Source: Burkholderiaceae bacterium (GTDB lineage: Bacteria; Pseudomonadota; Gammaproteobacteria; Burkholderiales; Burkholderiaceae_C). From it: a stretch of DNA of 64,000 bases. How positions within the stretch are numbered: position 1 is the stretch's first letter; every line of letters begins with the position of its first letter. The position numbers were made by a program, and so were the translations under genes. The stretch spans positions 62,001-126,000 of the forward strand of contig JACKLJ010000005.1 of the NCBI GenBank assembly GCA_024235955.1, in the 5' to 3' direction. Positions 39,283-46,863 of this stretch are shown piece by piece. The notes beneath the pieces were generated by a model. The model was not told where the DNA came from. It did no database searches and was given only the letters and a program-made list of their open reading frames with translations.

Positions 39283-41844
39283 ATGAACACAGCGGCCGCG
39301 ACCACTTCTCCCGATCTCTGCACCCTTGACCTTGGCGTGGGCGGGATGACCTGCGCTTCCTGCGTGGCGCGGGTGGAGAAGGCGCTGAAGAAGGTGCCGG
39401 GGGTGCAGGACGCGGCGGTGAATCTGGCCACGGAGTCGGCGAGGGTGACGGTGGCGGCGGGCGACGATGTGGAGGCGCGGGTGCGCCGGGCCGTGCGCGA
39501 CGCCGGCTACGAGCCGCGCGCGGCGGCCGCGGCCATCGACGACGCGGCGGGCGCTTCGCCCTGGGCGGGCTTCGCGCCGGTGGGCACGGGCCTGCTGCTG
39601 TCGCTGCCGCTGGTGGCGCCGATGCTGCTGATGCCGCTGGGCGTGCGCTGGATGGCGCCGCCCTGGCTGCAGTTTCTGCTGGCCACGCCGGTGCAGTTCT
39701 GGCTGGGCGCGCGCTTCTACAGGGCGGGCTGGCACGCGCTGAAGGCGGGCACCGGCAACATGGACCTGCTGGTGGCGGTGGGCACGTCGGCGGCGTGGGC
39801 GCTGTCCATGTACCTGTGGCTGTTCTCCGGCCATGGCGCCCATGCGCACCTGTACTTCGAGAGCTCGGCGGTGGTGGTGACGCTGGTGCTGCTGGGCAAG
39901 TGGCTGGAGGCGCGCGCCAAGCGCCAGACCACGGCGGCCATCCGCGCGCTGCACGCGCTGCGGCCCGAGCTGGCGCACCTGATCGACTGGGACGGCCAGG
40001 AAAAGGACATCCCGGTGGACGAGCTGCGCGCCGGCGACAGGCTGGCGGTGCGCCCCGGCGAGCGCGTGCCGGCCGACGGCAGGGTCAGCGAGGGCAGCAC
40101 GCAGGTGGACGAGGCCATGCTCACCGGCGAGCCGCTGCCGGTGGCCAAGGGCACGGGCGACGCGCTGACGGGCGGCTCGATCAACGGCGACGGCCGGGTG
40201 CTGATGGAGGTGACGGCGGCCGGCAGCGAAAGCGTGCTGGCGCACATCATCCGGCTGGTGGAAGACGCGCAGGCCGCCAAGGCGCCGGTGCAGCGGCTGG
40301 TGGACCAGGTGAGCGCGGTGTTCGTGCCGGCGGTGCTGGGCATCGCGCTGCTCACCTTCGTGGGCTGGTGGCTGGCGGGCGTGGGGCTGGAGACGGCCAT
40401 CATCCGCGCGGTAGCGGTGCTGGTGATCGCCTGCCCCTGCGCGCTGGGGCTGGCCACGCCCACGGCCATCATGGCGGGCACCGGCGTGGCGGCCAAACAC
40501 GGCATCCTGATCAAGGACGCCGAGGCGCTGGAGATCGCCCACCAGGTCGACACCGTGGCCTTCGACAAGACCGGTACGCTGACCGAGGGCCGCCCGCGCC
40601 TCACCGCCTTCGAGCCCGCACCGGGCACCGACGCCGATGCCGCGCTGGCCGCGGTGGCGGCCGTGCAGGCCGGCAGCGAGCACCCGCTGGCCCGCGCCGT
40701 GGTGGAAGCCGCGGCCGAGCGCTTCCCTGCGCTCGGGAGGACGGGCTTCGCCACCGAGTCGCCCCAAGGCGAAGCAGCCCCCTCGGGGGGCAGCGGGCCA
40801 CGCGAAGCGGGGGAGCGTGGGGGCGACCCCGCCGCCGGGCCGCTCCCAAGGCGGGGTGCGGCCCCCTCGGGGGGCAGCGCAACAGGCGAAGCCGTGGAGC
40901 GTTGGGGCGCAATCCGCGCGGTGCCCGGGCGAGGCACCGAAGGGCGCGTGGACGGCCGGCTGTGGCGCATCGGCAGCTGGGCATGGATGCGCGAGCTGGG
41001 CGTGGATTTGAAGCCTTTGGAGGCCGCAGCCCAGGCACAGCAGGCGCAGGCAGCTACTGTTTCTGTAGCTTGCGAGGCTGCCGACGAAGCCGCCGTGCCG
41101 CAGGCGCGTGCCCTGCTTGCGTTTGCCGACGCGCCCAAGGACGGCGCGCGCGCGGCCATCGAGGCGCTGCACGCGCGCGGCGTGCGCACGGTGATGGTCA
41201 GCGGCGACAACCGCGGCGCCGCCGAGGCCATGGCGCGCCGCCTGGGCCTCAAGCCCGAAGAGGGCGAGGTGATGGCGGAGGTGCTGCCCGGCGACAAGGC
41301 CGAGGCGGTGCGTGCGCTGCAGCTTGGGCTTCGTCAGGCCCAGCCTGAAAGGGTGGAAGCGATGGCCTTTTCAGCGGACGACAGCGAGGGCCACGTCCAC
41401 CCGCCGCCGGGCCGCCCCAAGGCGGGTGCGGCCCCCTCGGGGGGCAGCGCAACAGGCGAAGCCGTGCAGCGTGGGGGCCGGCATACCGTGGCCTTCGTTG
41501 GCGACGGCGTGAACGACGCGCCCGCGCTGGCCGCCGCCGACGTCGGCATCGCCATGGGCAGCGGCACCGATGTGGCCATGCACGCGGCCGGCATCACGCT
41601 GATGCGTGGCGACGTGGGGCTGGTGCCAGCGGCGCTGGACATCTCGCGCCGCACGGTGGCCAAGATCCGCCAGAACCTGTTCTGGGCCTTCATCTACAAC
41701 ACGGCGGGCATCCCGCTGGCGGCGCTGGGCTACCTGAACCCGGTGGTGGCCGGCGCAGCCATGGCGCTCAGCTCGGTCAGCGTGATGAGCAACGCGCTGC
41801 TGCTCAAGCGCTGGCGGCCGGATGCGGTTGCGGGCAAGCCGTAA
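39283..41844 (+). CDS. copA: Copper-exporting P1B-type ATPase CopA with five repeat-encoded insertions
   Basis: This 853-residue pump expels Cu(I) from the cytoplasm. It has one N-terminal metal domain (GMTCASCVARVEKAL), the membrane copper motif CPC (VIACPCALGLATP), phosphorylation site DKTGT (Asp428), SEHPLARAV of the nucleotide domain, and GDGVND at about 740-745. Typical CopA enzymes with one metal domain are about 740-750 residues. The extra length is explained by repeats: two B' copies at about 496-541, a family A copy at 576-597, a family C copy at 681-691 and a B' copy at 707-733. All keep the frame and all motifs remain. CueR control is indicated upstream. Confidence 0.93.
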   Translation: MNTAAATTSPDLCTLDLGVGGMTCASCVARVEKALKKVPGVQDAAVNLATESARVTVAAGDDVEARVRRAVRDAGYEPRAAAAAIDDAAGASPWAGFAPVGTGLLLSLPLVAPMLLMPLGVRWMAPPWLQFLLATPVQFWLGARFYRAGWHALKAGTGNMDLLVAVGTSAAWALSMYLWLFSGHGAHAHLYFESSAVVVTLVLLGKWLEARAKRQTTAAIRALHALRPELAHLIDWDGQEKDIPVDELRAGDRLAVRPGERVPADGRVSEGSTQVDEAMLTGEPLPVAKGTGDALTGGSINGDGRVLMEVTAAGSESVLAHIIRLVEDAQAAKAPVQRLVDQVSAVFVPAVLGIALLTFVGWWLAGVGLETAIIRAVAVLVIACPCALGLATPTAIMAGTGVAAKHGILIKDAEALEIAHQVDTVAFDKTGTLTEGRPRLTAFEPAPGTDADAALAAVAAVQAGSEHPLARAVVEAAAERFPALGRTGFATESPQGEAAPSGGSGPREAGERGGDPAAGPLPRRGAAPSGGSATGEAVERWGAIRAVPGRGTEGRVDGRLWRIGSWAWMRELGVDLKPLEAAAQAQQAQAATVSVACEAADEAAVPQARALLAFADAPKDGARAAIEALHARGVRTVMVSGDNRGAAEAMARRLGLKPEEGEVMAEVLPGDKAEAVRALQLGLRQAQPERVEAMAFSADDSEGHVHPPPGRPKAGAAPSGGSATGEAVQRGGRHTVAFVGDGVNDAPALAAADVGIAMGSGTDVAMHAAGITLMRGDVGLVPAALDISRRTVAKIRQNLFWAFIYNTAGIPLAALGYLNPVVAGAAMALSSVSVMSNALLLKRWRPDAVAGKP
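40768..40905 (+). repeat. Two family B' repeats in copA
   Basis: AGCCCCCTCGGGGGGCAGCG (first copy) and GCCGCCGGGCCGCTCCCAAG with CGGCCCCCTCGGGGGGCAGC (second copy) are read in frame. The encoded peptides include AAPSGGSGPREAGERG and AAPSGGSATGEAVERWG. They fall in the nucleotide-binding domain. Confidence 0.88.
41008..41072 (-). repeat. Family A repeat in copA
   Basis: TTGAAGCCTTTGGAGGCCGC, then AGCCCAGGCACAGCAGGCGC and AGGCAGCTACTGTTTCTGTAG is a complete reverse copy. It is read in frame as LEAAAQAQQAQAATVSVA. Confidence 0.87.
41324..41353 (+). repeat. Family C repeat in copA
   Basis: GGGCTTCGTCAGGCCCAGCC then TGAAAGG encodes LGLRQAQPERV, the same peptide as in the transglycosylase gene at 24670-24700. 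Confidence 0.85.
41401..41480 (+). repeat. Family B' repeat in copA, near GDGVND
   Basis: CCGCCGCCGGGCCGCCCCAA then GGCGGGTGCGGCCCCCTCGG and GCAACAGGCGAAGCCGTGC is nearly identical to the copy at 40836-40905. It encodes PPPGRPKAGAAPSGGSATGE and ends about six residues before the conserved hinge motif. Confidence 0.9.
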
Positions 41845-42000
41845 CTGTCCGTATCATTTGCCCGTTCGCTGTGCGACCGAGGCCCGGACCATCCCGGGCC
41901 GGTCCGCAACCTGTGCGCAGGCAACGGCCGTCGAGCGGATGGCTGGCATCTGCGGACGCCCCCCGATCCGGGCATCGGGTGACGCTGGCGGGAGCCTGGC

Positions 42001-42753
42001 TTGACCATTCCGAAGATCATCCATCAGACCTACCGCAGCGCAGCGGCGGTGCCCGAGGCCTTTCGGCCCGGCATCGCCGAACTGCGCGCCATGAACCCGG
42101 GCTGGGACTACCGCTTCTACGACGACGCGGCCGTGGCAGCCTTCATTCGCGACGAGTTCCGGCCGGAGTACTACCAGGCCTTTTGCCGCCTCAACCCTGC
42201 CTTCGGGCCGGCGCGGGCGGATTTCTTCCGCTACCTGGTGGTGTACCGGTACGGCGGCGTGTACCTGGACATTAAGAGCAACACCGCACGACCGCTCGAC
42301 GAGTCGCTGCGGCCAGACGACGAATACGTCCTGTCGTTCTGGCCCAACGGCCCGCATCAGTCGATCCCCGGGTTCGGCATCCACCAGGAGCTCACCGACC
42401 AGGGCTTTCTGCGCGGCGAGTTCCAGAACTGGCATCTCATCGCGGCGCCGCAGCATCCCCTGTTGCGCTACGTCATCGGGTACATGCTGCACTGCATCGA
42501 GGCCCATGCCGGCCGGGCCGATGTGAGCGGACTTCACGGCGTGCTGTTGACCACCGGGCCGATCATGTACACGCAGGCCCTGGGCCGCGGACTGGGCGCC
42601 CACGCGCACCGCGTGGTCGATTCCCACCATGACCTGGGACTGCGTTACAGCTCCGTCAAGGGGCACCAGCAACATTTTCCGGGCCATTACTCGACACTGA
42701 ACGCACCTGTCGTGCTGGCGGACGCGCCGGATGTTCTTCACGGCGAGGCTTGA
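42001..42753 (+). CDS. GT32-type glycosyltransferase
   Basis: This 250-residue enzyme begins MTIPKIIHQTYRSAAAVPEA and contains RADFFRYLVVYRYGGVYLDI followed by KSNTARPLDE. This is the DxD region of the GT32/OCH1-like family, which transfers a sugar from a nucleotide donor. No membrane helix is visible. The initiator is TTG at 42001 with GGGAG upstream. The acceptor is unknown; other glycosyltransferase genes follow nearby, but a hemerythrin gene lies between. Confidence 0.85.
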   Translation: MTIPKIIHQTYRSAAAVPEAFRPGIAELRAMNPGWDYRFYDDAAVAAFIRDEFRPEYYQAFCRLNPAFGPARADFFRYLVVYRYGGVYLDIKSNTARPLDESLRPDDEYVLSFWPNGPHQSIPGFGIHQELTDQGFLRGEFQNWHLIAAPQHPLLRYVIGYMLHCIEAHAGRADVSGLHGVLLTTGPIMYTQALGRGLGAHAHRVVDSHHDLGLRYSSVKGHQQHFPGHYSTLNAPVVLADAPDVLHGEA

Positions 42754-42815
42754 TGTGCGTCATGTGTCGCACTGCCTTGGTGCGCTAGACTTGTTTGAAG
42801 AACAGGAGAACGGCG

Positions 42816-43400
42816 ATGAAGCACCGCAGCCTTGAGATCATCCGCGACGAGCACTCTTCCCTGGCGGCCATGCTGCAGTCCATGCGCATGCTGGTGGCGC
42901 GCGGGCCGCGCGACAACCCGAAGAACTTCTTCGACGTGCTGCGCGCCATGCTGTTCTACATCGACGAATTCCCCGAGCGCCTGCACCATCCCAAGGAAAC
43001 CGAACTGCTGTTCCCGCGCGTGCTGAAGGCGGTGCCGGAGTTGGGCGTGGCGGTGGCGCGGCTGGACCGCGACCACGAATACACCGAGAAGGCCGTGCGC
43101 GACATCCAGCACCTGCTGCTGGGCTGGGAGTTGCTGGGCGAAAGCCGGCGCGAGACCTTCACCGACGCCTTCGACCGCTACGTGAACCTGTACCTGGCCC
43201 ACATGCAGCTGGAAGAGAAAGAGGTGCTGCCGGCGGCCGAGAAGCACCTGACCGAAGAAGACTGGCAGGCGGTGGACGCGGCTTTCGAGAAGAACTGCGA
43301 CCCGCTCACCGGCAAGTTCAAGCCCGAGCCGATGTACGACAGGCTGTTCACCCGCATCGTGCAGAACGCGCCGGCGCCCATCGGGCTCGGCCAGGGCTGA
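42816..43400 (+). CDS. Hemerythrin HHE-domain protein
   Basis: This 194-residue cytoplasmic protein has the four-helix HHE cation-binding pattern: SLEIIRDEHSSLAAMLQSMR, RLHHPKETELLFP, LDRDHEYTEKAV and YLAHMQLEEKEVLPAAEKHL. The conserved His and Glu residues should bind a di-iron centre. Related proteins store or sense oxygen or nitric oxide or repair iron centres; which applies here is unclear. ACAGGAGAA precedes the ATG at 42816. No operon partner is evident. Confidence 0.87.
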   Translation: MKHRSLEIIRDEHSSLAAMLQSMRMLVARGPRDNPKNFFDVLRAMLFYIDEFPERLHHPKETELLFPRVLKAVPELGVAVARLDRDHEYTEKAVRDIQHLLLGWELLGESRRETFTDAFDRYVNLYLAHMQLEEKEVLPAAEKHLTEEDWQAVDAAFEKNCDPLTGKFKPEPMYDRLFTRIVQNAPAPIGLGQG

Positions 43401-43567
43401 GGCTTTTTGCGCTTGCCTGGCGCAGCGAGGGGCTCCAGGGTAAGCCTTAAGATCGGAACCCGCCCTCCCCGCTGCGCGCAGCGCGAGAGGTGGTTTCCGG
43501 CTTCCGGCGTGGGGCGGCGCCAGCCGTGTGCCCCTGACCTCGGGCAGCCACCCGCGTCCGCCCTCTC

Positions 43568-45118
43568 TTGAACCTCACTGCCACCACGTCACCGACCAGC
43601 CCGGCCGCGCCCGAGCGCACGCTGGCGTTGCCCGCCGCACCGGCGGTGTGGCGGCTGGTGGCCGCCTTCACGCTGGCGCGGCTGCTGCTGGCGGCGCTGG
43701 CGCCGCTGACGCCGCAGGAGGCCTACTACTGGAGCTGGTCGCAGTTCCCGTCGCCGGGCTACTTCGACCACCCGCCGCTGGCGACCTACTCGATCTGGCT
43801 GACCACGCACCTGGTGGGCAAGTCGGTGTTCGGCGTCAAGCTGGCGGCGGTGCTGTGGTCGCTGGGCTGGAACCTGCTGCTGGCGCGGCTGGTGCGGGAG
43901 CAGTTCCGCGACGCGCGGCTGGCCTTCTGGGCGCTGCTGGCGCTGAACCTGACGCTGCTGTACGAGATCTTCGGCGTCTCGCCCACGCCGGACGCGCCGC
44001 TGCTGTTCGGCTGGGTCGGCACCGTGTGGGCGCTGGGGCGGGTGCGGCTCACCGGCCAGGGGCGCTGGTGGCTGGTGGCCGGGTTCTTCCTGGGGCTGGC
44101 GTGCATGGGCAAGTACCCGGGCGCGCTGCTGGGGCCGGTGGCCCTGGCCTGGGTGCTGCTCTCGCCCGGCCAAAGGCGCTGGCTGCTGCGGCCCGAGCCG
44201 TATCTGGCCGTGCTGGTGGCGGTGCTGGTGTTCTCGCCGGTGCTGCTGTGGAACGCGCAGCACGACTGGGTGTCGCTCACCTTCCAGAGCACGCGGCGCC
44301 TGGGCGAGATGGGCAGCCGCTTCAAGCCGCGCTTCTTCGCCGTGCTGCTGGCCACGCAGGCGCTGCTGCTCACGCCCTACGTGTTCTGGATCGCCGTGCG
44401 CGCCGCGGTGGCGGGTGGCCGCGCACTGCTGGCGCGCCGGCTGGACGATGGCGAGCGGCTGCTGTGGGTGGCGGCGGCGGTGCCGCTGGCGATCTTCGTG
44501 GTGGCGAGCTTCCGCGGCAACGTCAAGATCAACTGGCTGATTCCGGTGTGGTGGCCGCTCATCGTGCTGGGTGCGCGCGCCGTGCTGGCCGACCCGGGCC
44601 GGCTGCGGCGGCTGCGGGCCGGGCTGGCGTCGGCGGCGGTGATCACGGTCATGGGCCTGGGCCTCACGGTGGTGCCCAACCTGCCGCTGCCGGACGACCT
44701 GAACACCTGGAGCGGCTGGCCCGAGGCGGCGGCCAGGGTGGACCAGGTGGAAACGCAGCTGCGTGCCGGGGGCGAGCGCACCTTCGTGTTCTCGCCCAAC
44801 TACAAGATCAGCGCGCTGATCTGGTTCTACCGCCAGCGGCCGGAACGCACCTACGCGCACGACATCCTGGGCGAGCGCGCGCTACAGTTCGACATGTTCC
44901 CGCAACCGGCCGACGGCCTGAAGGGCGCCACCGGGCTGCTGGTGCTGTCGGACCAGTCGCAGTCGGAGATCGACCTGACCCGCCAGGTGGCGCCGCTGTT
45001 CGATCGCGTCGAGCGCGTGGCCGTGGTGGACGCCGGCGGCGCCCGCCGTATCGAGATCTACCGCTGCAGCGGCTACAAGGGCAAGGCGGCGGCACACGCC
45101 GGCGGCCCCAGGGATTGA
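43568..45118 (+). CDS. GT39/ArnT-family membrane glycosyltransferase
   Basis: This 516-residue protein has a dozen or so membrane helices. Its early motif PQEAYYWSWSQFPSPGYFDH followed by PPLATYSIWL is the catalytic acidic loop of ArnT/PMT enzymes. They transfer a sugar from an undecaprenyl-phosphate carrier to lipid A, a glycan or a protein on the periplasmic face. The start at 43568 is TTG. The next gene, eight bases downstream, makes a dolichyl-phosphate-sugar-synthase-like enzyme that could supply the donor. The sugar and acceptor are unknown. Confidence 0.88.
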   Translation: MNLTATTSPTSPAAPERTLALPAAPAVWRLVAAFTLARLLLAALAPLTPQEAYYWSWSQFPSPGYFDHPPLATYSIWLTTHLVGKSVFGVKLAAVLWSLGWNLLLARLVREQFRDARLAFWALLALNLTLLYEIFGVSPTPDAPLLFGWVGTVWALGRVRLTGQGRWWLVAGFFLGLACMGKYPGALLGPVALAWVLLSPGQRRWLLRPEPYLAVLVAVLVFSPVLLWNAQHDWVSLTFQSTRRLGEMGSRFKPRFFAVLLATQALLLTPYVFWIAVRAAVAGGRALLARRLDDGERLLWVAAAVPLAIFVVASFRGNVKINWLIPVWWPLIVLGARAVLADPGRLRRLRAGLASAAVITVMGLGLTVVPNLPLPDDLNTWSGWPEAAARVDQVETQLRAGGERTFVFSPNYKISALIWFYRQRPERTYAHDILGERALQFDMFPQPADGLKGATGLLVLSDQSQSEIDLTRQVAPLFDRVERVAVVDAGGARRIEIYRCSGYKGKAAAHAGGPRD

Positions 45119-45126
45119 AGTCTTCC

Positions 45127-46221
45127 ATGCCGCAACTCTCCGTCGTCGTTCCCACCTTCAACGAATCCGCCAACGTGGCCGAGCTGCACCGGCGCGTGGC
45201 CGAGGCGCTGGCCGGCAGCGACTGGGAGATGATCTTCGTCGACGACGATTCGCCCGACGCCACCGCCGACACGGTGCGCGCACTGGCGCAGCAGGATCCG
45301 CGCGTGCGTTGCCTGCAGCGAATCGGCCGGCGCGGCCTGGCCTCGGCCTGCGTGGAGGGCATGCTGGCCTCGTCGGCGCCCATCGTGGCGGTGATCGACG
45401 CCGATCTGCAGCACGACGAGCGGCTGCTGCCGAAGATGCTGGCGCTGCTGCAGGCCGAGCCGGCCGTGGACGTGGTGGTGGGCAGCCGCTACATCGAGGG
45501 CGGCGGCACCGGCGACTGGGCGGCCTCGCGTGAGCACATGAGCCGCTGGGCCACGAAGCTGTCGCAGGCGGTGATCAAGGCCGACGTGCAGGACCCGATG
45601 AGCGGCTTCTTCATGATCCGCCAGCCGGCGGTGCTGGCCAGCGTGCGGGCCGGCATGTCGGCGGTGGGCTTCAAGATCCTGCTGGACCTGCTGGCCGCCT
45701 CGCCCCGGCCGCTGGTGGTGCGCGAGCTGCCCTACGAATTCCGCAACCGCTTCGCCGGCGAGAGCAAGCTCGACACGTCGGTGATGTGGGAGTACGCGAT
45801 CATGCTGCTGGACCACTGGTTCGGCCGGCTGATCCCGGTGCGCTTCATCGCCTTCACGCTGGTGGGCGGCCTGGGCCTGCTGGTGCACATGGCCGTGCTG
45901 GCGTTGCTGTTCAAGGGCGGCTTTGCCAGCTTCGTGACGGCGCAGGCCGTGGCCACCTTCGTGGCCATGACCGGCAACTTCGTGCTCAACAACTGGCTCA
46001 CCTACCGCGACCGGCGCCTGAAGGGCTGGGGCTGGTTGCGCGGCTGGATCTCGTTCACGCTGGTGTGCAGCGTGGGCGCGCTGGCCAACGTCGGCCTGGC
46101 GGGCTGGCTGTTCCGCGAGCATTCCGTGTGGTGGGGCGCCTCGGCGGTGGCCGGCGTGCTGATCGGCGCGGTGTGGAACTACGCCGTCACCGCCGTCTAC
46201 ACATGGAACCGCAAGGGCTGA
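45127..46221 (+). CDS. GT2 polyprenyl-phosphate sugar synthase fused to a GtrA domain
   Basis: The first 230 residues of this 364-residue protein form a DPM1-like GT2 domain: LSVVVPTFNESANVAELHRR, IFVDDDSPDATADTV, IDADLQHDERLLPKM and QDPMSGFFMI. Residues 240-364 form a four-helix GtrA-type membrane domain (RFIAFTLVGGLGLLVHMAVL). The enzyme should attach a sugar to undecaprenyl phosphate and perhaps help flip it. It pairs functionally with the GT39 protein encoded just upstream. Confidence 0.9.
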   Translation: MPQLSVVVPTFNESANVAELHRRVAEALAGSDWEMIFVDDDSPDATADTVRALAQQDPRVRCLQRIGRRGLASACVEGMLASSAPIVAVIDADLQHDERLLPKMLALLQAEPAVDVVVGSRYIEGGGTGDWAASREHMSRWATKLSQAVIKADVQDPMSGFFMIRQPAVLASVRAGMSAVGFKILLDLLAASPRPLVVRELPYEFRNRFAGESKLDTSVMWEYAIMLLDHWFGRLIPVRFIAFTLVGGLGLLVHMAVLALLFKGGFASFVTAQAVATFVAMTGNFVLNNWLTYRDRRLKGWGWLRGWISFTLVCSVGALANVGLAGWLFREHSVWWGASAVAGVLIGAVWNYAVTAVYTWNRKG

Positions 46222-46277
46222 GCGGGCGCCTCCGCGCCTCCGGGCGGTCGCCCACGTGGGGTCATCGGGCGGCGGCG

Positions 46278-46307
46278 TTGACCGGGCCGGCCCGACGCCA
46301 TTAAACT
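46278..46307 (+). promoter_or_regulatory. Promoter of frmR
   Basis: TTGACC (46278-46283), an 18-base spacer and TAAACT (46302-46307) form a sigma-70-type promoter 27 bases before the frmR ATG. The C/G-rich CCCCGG just after the -10 lies where FrmR could bind, but no clear consensus was confirmed. Confidence 0.6.
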
Positions 46308-46334
46308 CCCCGGCAGTATCTTGAGGCTGCCGAC

Positions 46335-46634
46335 ATGCCCCATTCCCCCGAAGACAAGAAGCGCGCCATCGCGCGGCTGCGTCGCATCCGCGGCCAGGCC
46401 GAGGCGCTGGAGCGCAGCGTGGCCGAAGGCGCCGCCTGCGGGGCGCTGCTGCAGCAGCTGGCCGCCCTGCGCGGTGCCGTCAACGGCCTGATGGCCGAGG
46501 TGCTGGAAGGCCACCTGCGCGAATCCTTCGGCCACGCCGACTGCGACCTGGCCGGCGTGCTGGAGCCGGAGCACGCGCGCATCCATGCGGCGCTGGACGA
46601 TGCGGCGGCGCTGGTGCGAAGTTATTTGAGATGA
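46335..46634 (+). CDS. frmR: Formaldehyde-responsive repressor FrmR (DUF156/CsoR-RcnR family)
   Basis: This 99-residue all-helical protein has the family pattern SPEDKKRAIARLRRIRGQAE followed by ALERSV. The Cys at about 36 (GAACGALLQQLAALRGAVNG) is the residue that reacts with formaldehyde in FrmR. The copper- or nickel-sensing relatives have more metal ligands. The FrmA gene downstream supports the FrmR assignment. GAGG precedes the ATG. A family B repeat starts at the stop codon and separates it from frmA. Confidence 0.9.
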   Translation: MPHSPEDKKRAIARLRRIRGQAEALERSVAEGAACGALLQQLAALRGAVNGLMAEVLEGHLRESFGHADCDLAGVLEPEHARIHAALDDAAALVRSYLR

Positions 46635-46753
46635 CCCCCCTGAGTCGCTGGCGCGCCTTCCCCCCCTCTCTCTTCGGGAGGGGGGACAACGCCAGTGCTC
46701 GGTACAAGCCCGAGCACGGCGTTCGCTTGCATGGCCTGCTCCGCGGCCGTTTC
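46634..46753 (+). repeat. Family B repeat between frmR and frmA
   Basis: ACCCCCCTGAGTCGCTGGCG begins at the frmR stop codon. CCCCCCTCTCTC/GGGAGGGGGG and GTGCTCGG/CCGAGCAC hairpins follow, and it ends GGCCTGCTCCGCGGCCG. It lies inside a likely operon. Confidence 0.88.
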
Positions 46754-46863
46754 GGCGCTGCGCGCCGTGCGGCGGCTGCGTTGTTTGGGGCTGGCGCCGC
46801 TGCTTGTTGTTGGGCCTGCTCCGGCCCGCTTGCCGAATCCGTGAACCTTGAGGAGATGAACTG

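Noticed and set aside
41845..42000. GC-rich inverted repeat between copA and the GT32 gene as a terminator or riboswitch
   Set aside because: GCCCGGAC/GGGCCGGTCC can pair partly, but there is no T tract and no conserved riboswitch element.
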